The notes under the pieces: generated by a model
What the model was told of the DNA's origin: nothing
Database searches by the model: none
Seen by the model: the letters and a program-made list of their open reading frames with translations, nothing else
Shown here: positions 8,987 through 17,054 of the stretch, piece after piece
Layout: each line of letters starts with the position of its first letter
Numbering within the stretch: position 1 is the stretch's first letter
NCBI GenBank assembly: GCA_035471925.1
Contig: DATIPO010000199.1
Span: forward strand, 1-38,098
Origin: JANQFM01 sp035471925
GTDB taxonomy: Bacteria; Acidobacteriota; UBA6911; RPQK01; DATIPO01
Length of the DNA stretch: 38,098 bases
Direction: 5' to 3'
Translations under genes and position numbers: made by a program

Positions 8987-11587
8987 ATGAAGTTTGTTGC
9001 TCGTCTGGTTTGGGTTCTTCTCTTCTCGCTCTTGGCCGTCTCGGCTCTGGCTGGGCCGGCGTTTGAAGAGCCGGGCGAGGAGGCTCTCAATGATGCCGTC
9101 ACCACGCCTGAAGAATTCTTCGGATTTCCTCTGGGGGCCGACAAGAAGCTGGCCCGCTGGGACAGGATCGTCGAATACTACCGCCTGCTGGAGCGTGAAA
9201 GCGACCGCCTGAAAGTCATCGACTTAGGACCGTCGACCGAAGGCCATCCCTATCTGCTGGCCATCATCTCCTCTCCTGAGAATCTGGCCCGTCTGGAGAG
9301 GCTGCGCCAAGTCAACCTCAAGATCCAAGATCCGGCCACGCCTGAGTCAGAACTGGAGGAACTGCTGGCCGAGGGACGAGCGGTGGTCAGTCAGTCTTTC
9401 GGTCTCCATTCCAGCGAGGTGGCCGGAGCTCAGACGGCGCCGGACTTCACCTACGATCTGCTGGCCCGCGACGACGACGCCACCCTGCGCATTCTCGACC
9501 AGACGATTCAGTTGCTGTTCCCCTGCTTCAATCCCGACGGGCAAATCATGACCACCGACTGGTACCGCGAGACGGTGGGAACCGAATACGAGGGCGTGGG
9601 ACTGCCTTGGCTCTACCATAAGTACGTGGGGCACGACAACAACCGCGACGGCGACTTCATGAATATGGTGGAGGCCGTCTACACCGGCAAGGTTTTGTAC
9701 CGGGACTGGAAGCCGCAGGCCTATGTCGATCATCACCAGATGGGCAGCTACGGCGCCCGCATTTACGTCCCGCCTTACAGCGAGCCCATCCGCCCCTATG
9801 CGGACCCGCTGATTTGGAGGGAGCTGAGCTGGTACGGATCGCACATCGCCTACAAGTTGGAAGAGAAGGGCGTCAAAGGGGTCCTCAACGCCGCACAGTA
9901 TCCGGGGTGGGGCCACTTCGGATGGCACTGGATCACGCCCTTCCACAACATTACCGGGATGTTGACCGAGTCGGCCAGCGCCAGTTATGCCACACCGCTT
10001 TACATCCATCCCGACCAACTGCGCGGCGGCGCCCGCGGAATGCCAGAATACGAGCCGCAATCGACCATGCCCAGCCCCTGGCCGGGCGGGTGGTGGCGAG
10101 TCAGCGACATCGTGCGGCAGCAGAAGATCGCCGCCTACGCCATCATGGACATGGCCGCCCGCCACCGCGAGACCGTCCTGCGCAACGCCTACCTCAAAGC
10201 CAGGCGTCAGACTGAACGCGGTGCCGAGGGATCTCCCAAGGGTTATGTGATTCCCGCCCGCCAGCACGATCCTTTGACCGCGGTCAAGATGGTCAACACA
10301 CTGAGGATGTCGGACATCCACGTGCAGCGGGCGGAGGGTCCTTTGACGGTCGGCAAGACCGCCTATCAGCCCGGATCCTACGTAGTGCCCATGGCCCAGC
10401 CCAAAATGGGGCTGGTGCGCAATCTGCTGGGACGCACCTTCTATCCCGACAACGAGTGGACACGGGCCCGCGACGGATCGCCGCTGCGTCCTTATGACAC
10501 CTCGACCCACACCATGGCAGAGTTCATGGGAGTGCAGGTGGATGCTGCCGAGCAACCCGTCGAGGGCGAACTGGCACTGCTCAGCGAAGACGTGCCGCTC
10601 TCCGGCAGCGTTGACGCCCAAGCGCCATGGCTGCTGGACGGCAGGCTCAATGCCAGCTTCAAAGCCGTCAACCTGCTCATCGACCAGGGCATCGAGGTGG
10701 AGCGGGCTCACCAAGCCGGCGACAGCGTGCGGATCGGCGACTTCGTCGTCAGCGGCGGTTCGGCGGACGTCCTGGGCCCCATCGCCGATGAAACCGGAGT
10801 GCATTTCGTCCACTTGGAAGGCCGGCCCGGCCAGGGAGTCCGGCCGCTGAAGCGCCTGCGCACCGGCATGTATCACCGCTACCGGGGCGGCAACATGGAC
10901 GAAGGCTGGACCCGCTTCCTGCTCGAGCAGTTCGCCTTCCCCTACACCTCGCTGAAGGACGACGAGATCAAAGCTGGAGACTTGGCCTCCACCTATGACG
11001 TCATCATCTTGCCCCATGATTCCGCGGCCATGATCACCGGAGAAGAGCCGCCCTCGCCGAGGCGCAGGCGGCGCCAGGAGTATCCGCCCGAGTACATGAC
11101 GGGCATCGGCAAGGAGGGGGTGGAGGCGCTCAAGGCTTTCGTCGAAGAGGGCGGAAGGCTTGTCACTCTGGGCCAAGCTGCCGAGTTGGCCCTTGAAAAG
11201 TTCGACCTGAACGTCCGCGGCGCGCTGGAGGGCCTCAGTTCCAGGGAGTTTTTCTGCCCCGGCTCGACCCTCAGAGTTCGCTTCGACAACACCAACCCTC
11301 TAGCCTACGGCATGCCGTCCCAAGGACTGGTGCTGTTCTGGCAGGGTCCCGCTTTCGAGATCACCCCCTCGCGACACAATGATCGCTACAGTCCGGTAGC
11401 CACTTATGCCAAGAAGGACATCCTGCAGAGCGGATGGCTGATCGGCGAGGAGCACATCGCGGAAAAAGCCGGGATGGTGGCAGCCCGGCACGGTCAAGGC
11501 GAGGTCGTCCTGATCGGCTTCCGCACCCAGCACCGGGCCCAAACCCACGGCACCTTCAAGCTCCTCTTCAACACCATGCTGCGCTGA
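8987..11587 (+). CDS. large secreted M14-family zinc carboxypeptidase
   Basis: This gene encodes 866 residues. The ATG at 8987 begins a clean signal peptide (MKFVARLVWVLLFSLLAVSA, cleavage near LAG at 23), while possible starts further upstream would spoil it. The zinc site of M14 enzymes is visible: His141 and Glu144 in FGLHSSEVAG, and the third ligand in YVDHHQMG at 249-250. NNRDGD (218-223) is the typical substrate-side loop of this subgroup. A catalytic-domain end lies near residue 380. The long C-terminal half, about 400-866, resembles the extension of bacterial M14 proteins annotated as 'zinc carboxypeptidase' or 'peptidase M14' in Bacteroidota and Acidobacteriota, with a type-1 glutamine-amidotransferase-like fold (DVIILPHDSAAM, EGGRLVTLG). 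It probably trims peptides outside the cytoplasm. The 3' end of the gene is repeated at 17442-17833. Confidence 0.9.
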   Translation: MKFVARLVWVLLFSLLAVSALAGPAFEEPGEEALNDAVTTPEEFFGFPLGADKKLARWDRIVEYYRLLERESDRLKVIDLGPSTEGHPYLLAIISSPENLARLERLRQVNLKIQDPATPESELEELLAEGRAVVSQSFGLHSSEVAGAQTAPDFTYDLLARDDDATLRILDQTIQLLFPCFNPDGQIMTTDWYRETVGTEYEGVGLPWLYHKYVGHDNNRDGDFMNMVEAVYTGKVLYRDWKPQAYVDHHQMGSYGARIYVPPYSEPIRPYADPLIWRELSWYGSHIAYKLEEKGVKGVLNAAQYPGWGHFGWHWITPFHNITGMLTESASASYATPLYIHPDQLRGGARGMPEYEPQSTMPSPWPGGWWRVSDIVRQQKIAAYAIMDMAARHRETVLRNAYLKARRQTERGAEGSPKGYVIPARQHDPLTAVKMVNTLRMSDIHVQRAEGPLTVGKTAYQPGSYVVPMAQPKMGLVRNLLGRTFYPDNEWTRARDGSPLRPYDTSTHTMAEFMGVQVDAAEQPVEGELALLSEDVPLSGSVDAQAPWLLDGRLNASFKAVNLLIDQGIEVERAHQAGDSVRIGDFVVSGGSADVLGPIADETGVHFVHLEGRPGQGVRPLKRLRTGMYHRYRGGNMDEGWTRFLLEQFAFPYTSLKDDEIKAGDLASTYDVIILPHDSAAMITGEEPPSPRRRRRQEYPPEYMTGIGKEGVEALKAFVEEGGRLVTLGQAAELALEKFDLNVRGALEGLSSREFFCPGSTLRVRFDNTNPLAYGMPSQGLVLFWQGPAFEITPSRHNDRYSPVATYAKKDILQSGWLIGEEHIAEKAGMVAARHGQGEVVLIGFRTQHRAQTHGTFKLLFNTMLR
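11198..11587 (+). repeat. direct repeat, copy 1 (3' end of M14 gene)
   Basis: The last 380-390 bases of the M14 gene recur at 17442-17833 in the same orientation, about 6.25 kb downstream. Hand alignment shows roughly ten differences, including a two-base gap and a one-base gap near the 5' side. Similarity stops at the stop codon on the 3' side. This copy is intact within the coding frame (about residues 738-866) and is therefore taken as the source. Confidence 0.9.
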
Positions 11588-11793
11588 TCCCGGGAGCGTT
11601 GACGCTGGGAGCCACCATCGCAAGGCGGGCCGCGATTCAGCCGCTCCGCAGCAACACGGCGGATCGGTCTCAAGCGCTTCGAGCCAAGCAGTGTCTAGGT
11701 TTCCGAAGCGTCTGCACACTCGCGCCTGTTGGGACGGTTGGAGCGCTCGATTGCGGACCTGGAGCAGCCCCGGACTCGTGTCAGCGTTGCTGC

Positions 11794-12084
11794 CTAGAAA
11801 CCGATGGCGGGCTCAAGCGGCTCGCAGTCGTTCCCCTCACAGGTCCCTCCTCCGCCGTCCGCGCAGTCACAGAGGCAGATCGAGCAACTGCAGGAGCAAG
11901 TACACGCCGGACCCGGACAGGTCACGCTACAAGTGGACTGGTAGCCCCAAAACCAATGAAAGCAGCAGGAAGTCCGGCAAGTCTCAGCCTTCATATCTGT
12001 GCTCAGTCCGGCTGCTAGCGTGAACAGCCCAACCAGCAGAAAAGCGGAGCAGATCAGGGACTGGACGAGTTTGTTGCTAGACAT
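11794..12084 (-). CDS. Cys-rich secreted peptide B (14-Cys family)
   Basis: This gene encodes 96 residues. The ATG at 12084 follows a strong AAAGGAGAA ribosome site and starts a Sec signal (hydrophobic 8-26). Cleavage is predicted after STDMKA at residue 33. The mature part of about 63 residues has 14 cysteines at 36, 40, 41, 52, 56, 61, 63, 65, 67, 70, 72, 74, 82 and 87. The core is CTCSCSCSICLCDC (61-74). Aromatic residues cluster between the first cysteines (CCFHWFWGYQSTC). The tail ends PAIGF. It is a paralogue of the gene at 12274-12561, with the same cysteine count and nearly the same spacing. It is the last gene of the apparent operon that starts at 17054, and a perfect palindrome separates it from peptide A. 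Metal binding in the manner of metallothionein or a disulfide-rich toxin or signal are both possible. I recognise no named family. Confidence 0.85.
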   Translation of the reverse strand: MSSNKLVQSLICSAFLLVGLFTLAAGLSTDMKAETCRTSCCFHWFWGYQSTCSVTCPGPACTCSCSCSICLCDCADGGGGTCEGNDCEPLEPAIGF

Positions 12085-12221
12085 GGAATTCTCCTTTCTT
12101 TCGTGGTTGTTAGTGCGAACACTCTGAAACCGATGCATCAACTCAAAAGTGCCAGTGCGCGGGTCTTCCTCTTTTGGCACGCTCTGCCGTTCGCGCATCT
12201 GGCACAGCCTACGGCCCGCTA

Positions 12222-12251
12222 GCCCACGGACGATCTAGATCGTCCGTGGGC
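12222..12251 (-). terminator. 30-bp perfect palindrome between the two peptide genes
   Basis: Positions 12222-12236 read GCCCACGGACGATCT and 12237-12251 are their exact reverse complement. The RNA could form an 11- to 13-bp stem with a small CUAG-centred loop. It lies 22 bases after the stop of peptide A on the transcribed (minus) strand and has no T-run after it. It may be a partial terminator, an RNA-stability hairpin setting the ratio of peptide A to peptide B, or a protein-binding site. Confidence 0.6.
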
Positions 12252-12273
12252 ATTGGGACGGATCTCCTGATGC

Positions 12274-12561
12274 TTATCCGAAGCCGATCGGAGGAGGGCA
12301 TTCTGGACACTCAGCCCCAGAGCCGCAGTCACATTCGCAGGTGAAGCAGGTGCAGGTGCAGGTGCATGGTTCGTTAAAGCAAGTAGCGCTGCACCGGGAT
12401 TGGTAATAGAGAAGGTACCAGTTCCAGCAGCACTTTTGCGAGCAATAGTCCCTCAAGTCAACCGCCTGGGCATCGGTGCTAATTCCGACCGCCAGCGTCA
12501 AGATGCCTAGAATCAGGACCAGGGGATAGATCAGCGCTTTCGCTACATCGTTTCTGAGCAT
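12274..12561 (-). CDS. Cys-rich secreted peptide A (14-Cys family)
   Basis: This gene encodes 95 residues. The ATG at 12561 follows AAAGGAGAA and starts 15 bases after the stop of the propeller gene. A signal peptide covers about 1-33 (hydrophobic 10-26, cleavage after DAQA). The mature part has 14 cysteines at 40, 44, 45, 57, 61, 66, 68, 70, 72, 75, 77, 79, 85 and 88. The intervals are 4,1,12,4,5,2,2,2,3,2,2,6,3, against 4,1,11,4,5,2,2,2,3,2,2,8,5 in peptide B. Shared features are TLAxG[IL]STD before cleavage, CCxxW, YQSxC, CTC[TS]C[TS]CxxCxCDC and a C-terminal P-x-IGF. The conserved spacing shows selection for one fold or metal cluster. Nothing in the leader resembles a double-glycine or lanthipeptide leader, so Sec export is the likely route. 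Function is unknown. Confidence 0.87.
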   Translation of the reverse strand: MLRNDVAKALIYPLVLILGILTLAVGISTDAQAVDLRDYCSQKCCWNWYLLYYQSRCSATCFNEPCTCTCTCFTCECDCGSGAECPECPPPIGFG

Positions 12562-12576
12562 GCATTTCTCCTTTGT

Positions 12577-13584
12577 CTAAGGATTGTTAGTTGCGGAAGA
12601 CATCGCGAGTTCGATGGTTCCGACACTTCGATAAAGCCTTGAAGCCGATGCGAAATAGAGCGTTCCTTCGAACTCTGAAACGGCATGGAATACGATTCTT
12701 GCCGTGCCCCTAGGCAGAACAGGGCCGGCCGTTACCCCATCACCGCTGATCCAGAAGAGCGCCTGGTCGGCGAGGACGACGATCAAGTCTCCCCGGGCAG
12801 TCAGGCAGGAAGCGGTAATGATAACCGGCATCTTCTCTTCCCCCGCCACGCTTTTGGTGGAGTAGTGAATCCCGCCAGGTTCCTCCCAGAGGCCTTTCAC
12901 AAGGGACTCGATGTTGGCTGACTCAAGCCTCCGCTGCCACAACTTCACTCCGGCAGGGCTCCATTTCTGTACCAGCGGAATGAATTGGAAGACGGCAAAG
13001 ATGTTTCCTTCGCGGTCAGCTTGCAACTGGACCCGGTTCAACGACGTTTGGTTTTGGCTGCCGTTGGCCCGGCCGGGATAGGCCTCCTTTTCGGTGATCA
13101 GTTTGCCGTACTGGGTCCGCAGTTCGCCCTTGGGCGAGTAGGAGCTGAAGAGATATCCGGACTCGGGGTGGTTGAGCAAAACCCTATCATCCGGGCCAAG
13201 AGCGACATACTCGTTGACGAAAGTCACCGGGAAAGCCGATTGAGGAATGCCTTCAGTGCTGATGATCTGGACGCGGAAATTGCCTTGCTCCACGACGGCC
13301 AGCCTCCCGTCCCGATGGGCCAGACTGGACGGCCTGTACAATTCTCCGGGTTTCTGGCCAATACCGCCGAAAACTTCCACTACTTGATCGTCCTCTAACA
13401 CCAAGACCCGGTGGTTGTCTCGGTCTGCTACAAAAAGCTTCCCGTCCGGCCCATGAGCCATTCCATGTGACCATCTGACCGAGAGTTGGGGAAGGAGGAC
13501 CTCGACATCGTACTCGGCCGGTTGTCCAACCAAGGAGGGAGCCGAGCCAACCAATACCGTGATTACCATGATGATGAACTTCAT
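12577..13584 (-). CDS. secreted six-bladed beta-propeller (NHL/TolB-like) protein
   Basis: This gene encodes 335 residues. The ATG at 13584 has AAGGAG upstream. The frame is open for another 17 codons, but the signal peptide starts here (MKFIIMVITVLVGSAPSLVG, cleavage near residue 20). Propeller repeats follow, with NHL-like strands such as HGMAHGPDGKLFVADRDNHR near 39-58, then LYRPSSLAHRDGRLAVVEQGN and VALGPDDRVLLNHPES. It is probably exported to the periplasm or tethered there. Its place between a thioredoxin-fold gene (20 bases upstream) and peptide A (15 bases downstream) points to a helper role, for example binding or presenting the peptides. In Bacteroidota similar propeller genes stand beside small exported peptides of the NVEALA type. 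That parallel is from memory and is an analogy, not homology. Confidence 0.82.
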   Translation of the reverse strand: MKFIIMVITVLVGSAPSLVGQPAEYDVEVLLPQLSVRWSHGMAHGPDGKLFVADRDNHRVLVLEDDQVVEVFGGIGQKPGELYRPSSLAHRDGRLAVVEQGNFRVQIISTEGIPQSAFPVTFVNEYVALGPDDRVLLNHPESGYLFSSYSPKGELRTQYGKLITEKEAYPGRANGSQNQTSLNRVQLQADREGNIFAVFQFIPLVQKWSPAGVKLWQRRLESANIESLVKGLWEEPGGIHYSTKSVAGEEKMPVIITASCLTARGDLIVVLADQALFWISGDGVTAGPVLPRGTARIVFHAVSEFEGTLYFASASRLYRSVGTIELAMSSATNNP

Positions 13585-13604
13585 GTTTCTTGCTCCTTGT
13601 ACCT

Positions 13605-14603
13605 TCAGTTGGAGATAGCGTGAATCTGGAGCCAATCCTCAAGCGCGATCTTGCGCTCGACGAGCCCCCTGGCCGAAACGGTCAAGACATAGGGTTGGCT
13701 GCCGATGCCCGCCAAGGTCAGGTAGGGGTCTTCAAGGAGCGGATAGTCCTCAGCCGTCCGGTACACTCGCCCCTTGATGGGTTCGAAGAGGGTTTTGACT
13801 TCTTGAAACGGAATATGCCTGCTGAGGACCACATAGAGCGTCGGGCTGCTGGTTCCCGAGAGCATGTTGCTCATCCGGCTGATTTGAATCTGGACCTTGT
13901 TGGCGGCGCAGTCTGCGCAGGAAGAGCCGGGAAAATAGACCAGGGAAAAATCTTCTCCCTTGGGCAGACCAACCGTGCTGGACTCCTCCCAATCGAGAAG
14001 CCTCAAATCGGGCAACTGCGTTCCCGCCACGTTTTCAGCCGGAGGCACGGTCTCGAGCGGGTCACGCTTGTCGGCAAGCCGGCTTTCGACGAGCATTCGC
14101 AACTCTTCAGGCTTCAGACGATTGACCATTGAAAAGTCTACCCGGCCGGACGGGTCGACCAGGAAGGTCCAGTAGGCATGCTCTCTCACGTGTGAGGGGA
14201 TCTCCAAAGTCCTCTCCAAAGTCCCCTCAACGTCGTACCAGAAGTCCAGGCCGCTGGGCATAAATCCGTCGCTGAAGTCGGTGTCGCCGGGCAGGATCGA
14301 AACGAACTGGATGCGGTCGTGACCAAAACGTTCCTGGATGACGGGGGGATATGAGCCCTCTGCGTAGGAGGGCGATCCGAGGAAGGACAACACCGTCCAC
14401 TTGCCGAAGAGAAGGTCTTCGGTTGAGGTGCGCTGGCCAGACGGCGACGCGAGGGTGGCTGAGGGAAAAGGGTCGCCGATCGGCACGATTTCGAACCAGT
14501 GCTTTGGCGGGGCCTGCAACTGAGGCTTGATGAATATCATGAACAGGCCAATGGCGAAACTGGCGGTCCCGACTATTAGGACAAGACCCTTGACGATTTT
14601 CAC
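13605..14603 (-). CDS. membrane-anchored tandem thioredoxin-fold protein with CADC site
   Basis: This gene encodes 332 residues. The start is GTG at 14603, supported by GAAGGAG nine bases upstream and a membrane segment directly after it (about 5-26), which may anchor the protein with the rest outside the cytoplasm. Two thioredoxin-like domains are visible. The first, about 38-175, follows the AhpC/TSA or TlpA pattern (DPFPSATLASPSGQ, WTVLSFLGSPSYAEG, WTFLVDPSGRV), but the place where CxxC would be has no cysteine. The second, about 195-325, has LVYFPGSSCADCAAN with Cys229 and Cys232, the only two cysteines I find in the protein. It could pass or isomerise thiols in the nearby 14-Cys peptides. 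The gene is 20 bases from its neighbours on both sides within the operon. Confidence 0.82.
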   Translation of the reverse strand: MKIVKGLVLIVGTASFAIGLFMIFIKPQLQAPPKHWFEIVPIGDPFPSATLASPSGQRTSTEDLLFGKWTVLSFLGSPSYAEGSYPPVIQERFGHDRIQFVSILPGDTDFSDGFMPSGLDFWYDVEGTLERTLEIPSHVREHAYWTFLVDPSGRVDFSMVNRLKPEELRMLVESRLADKRDPLETVPPAENVAGTQLPDLRLLDWEESSTVGLPKGEDFSLVYFPGSSCADCAANKVQIQISRMSNMLSGTSSPTLYVVLSRHIPFQEVKTLFEPIKGRVYRTAEDYPLLEDPYLTLAGIGSQPYVLTVSARGLVERKIALEDWLQIHAISN

Positions 14604-14624
14604 TTTTCACACTCCTTCGGTAGT

Positions 14625-17054
14625 TCATGGGGCCGTCAATAGCCGGCCCGGCTCAAGTTGGGCAGCCCTCAGAGCAGGCTGGAGAGCCGAAGCGGCGGTC
14701 GCCAGCAGGACCAAGGAAAGGCAGAGGGCCAGATTCAGGGGATTCAGTGCGCGGACTCCGTAGAGCAGGTGCGAGAGAAGGCCAGCCAGAGCATGAGCAA
14801 AACCCGTCCCTAGCGCGGCAGCCAGAGATGTTGTAGCAATAGCCTCGCGGACAACCAACCCGAAGGCCTGGACAGGCGATCCTCCAATGGCAAGCCGCAG
14901 GCCCATTTCACGCCAGCGCAGCGTCACCATGGAGGAGACATTGGCATGCAGGCCGCCGACGGAAAGAAGCAGGACGATGCACCCGAGAACCAGACAGGTG
15001 GTGGTCACAAGCCGGACCGGAAGCAGATGTTTGTCGAGGTGCTCTTGAAGGGACACACTCTCCAGGAAACGCACGCCGGGAGCTGCAGACTCGATCTCCT
15101 TTCGGATCATCGGTCCCAAGGGAGCTGCGCGTTGCGTGGTTCGGGCAACGATCACCATGCCGGGTCGGTAGCTCTGCAGAAAGGGAAGATAGACTTGCGG
15201 CTGCGCCGGTTCCGCCAGGGAACCTCGCTTCACATTCTCGATGATCGCTATGATCTCGACGGGAGAATCCGAGCCGGCAACCAGCATCTCCCGTCCCAGA
15301 GCCTGACCCTTGGGCCAAAGCCGGGCGGCTAGAAATTGATTGACCGCCGCGACTCGTCGGCTCCCTCGGCCGTCGCCGCGGTCGAAGTCACGTCCGTCCA
15401 ACAAGTTCAACCCCATGGTGCGAAAGAAGCCAGGACCCACGCGCAGGCTGTCCGCCATCAAAGGGACTTGGTCTCCTCTGGGCCGGGAGGAAACGGTGCT
15501 GGCCTCAGCGCCCCCGCCGATCGGAATGTGGCTGATCAGGCTTGCACTCTTGACCTGAGGCAAAGCCTCCAGCCGGGAAAGGATTCTCAAATAGGCGGCT
15601 TGGCCGGCAGCGGGCATCTGCAGTTCCGGCGACGGGACGATCCTTGTGAGACTTGTTTGCTGCGGCGCCCCGCCCACGCGCGAGTCCTGCAGATGAAGCA
15701 AACTCTGCATCAGCAGCACTCCTCCGGAGATCAGAGCCATGCAAAGGGCCACCTGAGCGCCAACCAGTAACTTGCGGGCCCTCAGGGTCCGGCGTCCGTA
15801 TCCACATGTTCCCGTGCCGCCTCGGCCAAGGGCACCGCAGATGGAGATTCTCGAAGCTCGGAATACAACTGGGAGACAGGCCGCAGCCATCGTCAACCAC
15901 ACTGCGAGGACGGCCAGGGCCCAAGAGTCCCAATGGGCGGCGGATAGCAAGGACGAAGCATCTTCAGACCGCCCCGCCAGCGCGAAGATCGCTCGGCTGA
16001 AATGGCCCGACAAGGCGATCCCCAGGGCACTTCCGAGGACGGCTACCAGGGTCATCTCGCCGAAACTGGACAGCACAATGCCGGACCGGGAGGCTCCCAG
16101 CGACATCCGGACCGCGGTTTCCTTGCTTCTGTCGAAGAATTGAGCCAGCAGGATCAACGCGAGGTTGACCGCCACGGCCAGCATTGCAACTAGGGCGCCT
16201 CCTTCGGCCAATGTCAATACGAAGGCCATCTCAGAGGCCGTGCGCGACCACAGCAAGGCATGCGGACTCAGCTGGATTACAGCATTGGCTTCGAGCAGGC
16301 CGGCCTCCGCCAGCCGGGGAGACAGCAGACGCAGTTCATCGTGCGCCTGATCGTCGCCACTTGCGGCCCTGAGTCGTCCGAAGACGACCAGCCAACGCGC
16401 AGATTCGGAGGAAAGCAATTCTCTGTGAGGGAAAATAAGCGGCTGGGCCGAGAGAGGAAGGAACACTTGGGTTGACGCTCCCCCGGCCAGCCCCCCGAAC
16501 CCTTCCTCCAACACCCCGGCAACCCCTATCGGATGACCGTTGAGCAGCAGTTTCTGACCCGCTGCCGGCGAGGCGCCGTAGAGCTGTTCGGCTAAACCCG
16601 GTGTCACTACAACGCCGTCCTCCAGCGGTGAAGCCGAACGGCCATCGCTTACGGAAACCCCCAGAAGAGAGAAGTAGTTGCTGGAAACGAACTCGGCGCC
16701 CACCCGCAATGTGGTCTCATGAAACTCGGCCGTCAGGAGTTCCTGGTATGAAGCGGCCACTCCCGAGAATGAACGGCATGCCGAGCGGAAGAATCGGTAG
16801 GCGGGGAAGGAAAACCTGCTCTGCCGCTGAGCGGCAGAGACTTCAACAAGGGTCACCAACTCTGCTGGCTCATCAACTGCCGTAGGAGCCGAGAACAAAT
16901 GTGCCGCGCTAGAGGCGGCTCCGGTCCACAGGCCGACCGAAATCCCGATTCCTACAATGATAAAAAGAGATGAGCCGGGCCGAGTCCTCAGCCTGCGAAT
17001 GGCGTGAGCCTGCATGCCTTCGCCTGCAATCTCCCTCAGCCGCCCCAAGCTCAC
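14625..17054 (-). CDS. divergent ADOP-like FtsX/MacB permease, first gene of the peptide operon
   Basis: This gene encodes 809 residues starting at GTG 17054, which has AAGGAGG with seven-base spacing. The layout is that of ADOP permeases: a helix near 30-48, a MacB-type periplasmic domain to about 260, three helices near 270-400 (with KETAVRMSLGASRSG), a second half starting about 430 (RKLLVGAQVALCMALISGGVLL), a second periplasmic domain and three last helices (WREMGLRLAIGGSPVQ). It differs clearly from the permease at 2670-5063. No ATPase is encoded beside it. In ADOPs the role is unproven, but relatives such as MacB handle peptides or lipoproteins at the periplasmic face. Being co-transcribed with two secreted Cys-rich peptides, it is a candidate for their release or sensing. 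It ends 21 bases before the thioredoxin-fold gene. Confidence 0.88.
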   Translation of the reverse strand: MSLGRLREIAGEGMQAHAIRRLRTRPGSSLFIIVGIGISVGLWTGAASSAAHLFSAPTAVDEPAELVTLVEVSAAQRQSRFSFPAYRFFRSACRSFSGVAASYQELLTAEFHETTLRVGAEFVSSNYFSLLGVSVSDGRSASPLEDGVVVTPGLAEQLYGASPAAGQKLLLNGHPIGVAGVLEEGFGGLAGGASTQVFLPLSAQPLIFPHRELLSSESARWLVVFGRLRAASGDDQAHDELRLLSPRLAEAGLLEANAVIQLSPHALLWSRTASEMAFVLTLAEGGALVAMLAVAVNLALILLAQFFDRSKETAVRMSLGASRSGIVLSSFGEMTLVAVLGSALGIALSGHFSRAIFALAGRSEDASSLLSAAHWDSWALAVLAVWLTMAAACLPVVFRASRISICGALGRGGTGTCGYGRRTLRARKLLVGAQVALCMALISGGVLLMQSLLHLQDSRVGGAPQQTSLTRIVPSPELQMPAAGQAAYLRILSRLEALPQVKSASLISHIPIGGGAEASTVSSRPRGDQVPLMADSLRVGPGFFRTMGLNLLDGRDFDRGDGRGSRRVAAVNQFLAARLWPKGQALGREMLVAGSDSPVEIIAIIENVKRGSLAEPAQPQVYLPFLQSYRPGMVIVARTTQRAAPLGPMIRKEIESAAPGVRFLESVSLQEHLDKHLLPVRLVTTTCLVLGCIVLLLSVGGLHANVSSMVTLRWREMGLRLAIGGSPVQAFGLVVREAIATTSLAAALGTGFAHALAGLLSHLLYGVRALNPLNLALCLSLVLLATAASALQPALRAAQLEPGRLLTAP

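Noticed and set aside
9347..11176. Long open frame on the minus strand inside the M14 gene (about 600 codons)
   Set aside because: It is fully antisense to a clear peptidase, has no signal or family motif, and has the His/Gly/Val-rich makeup of a GC-rich shadow frame.
11794..12561. Lanthipeptide or other RiPP precursors
   Set aside because: The Cys/Ser/Thr-rich cores look suggestive, but the leaders are Sec signals and no LanM, radical-SAM or YcaO-type enzyme is encoded nearby.
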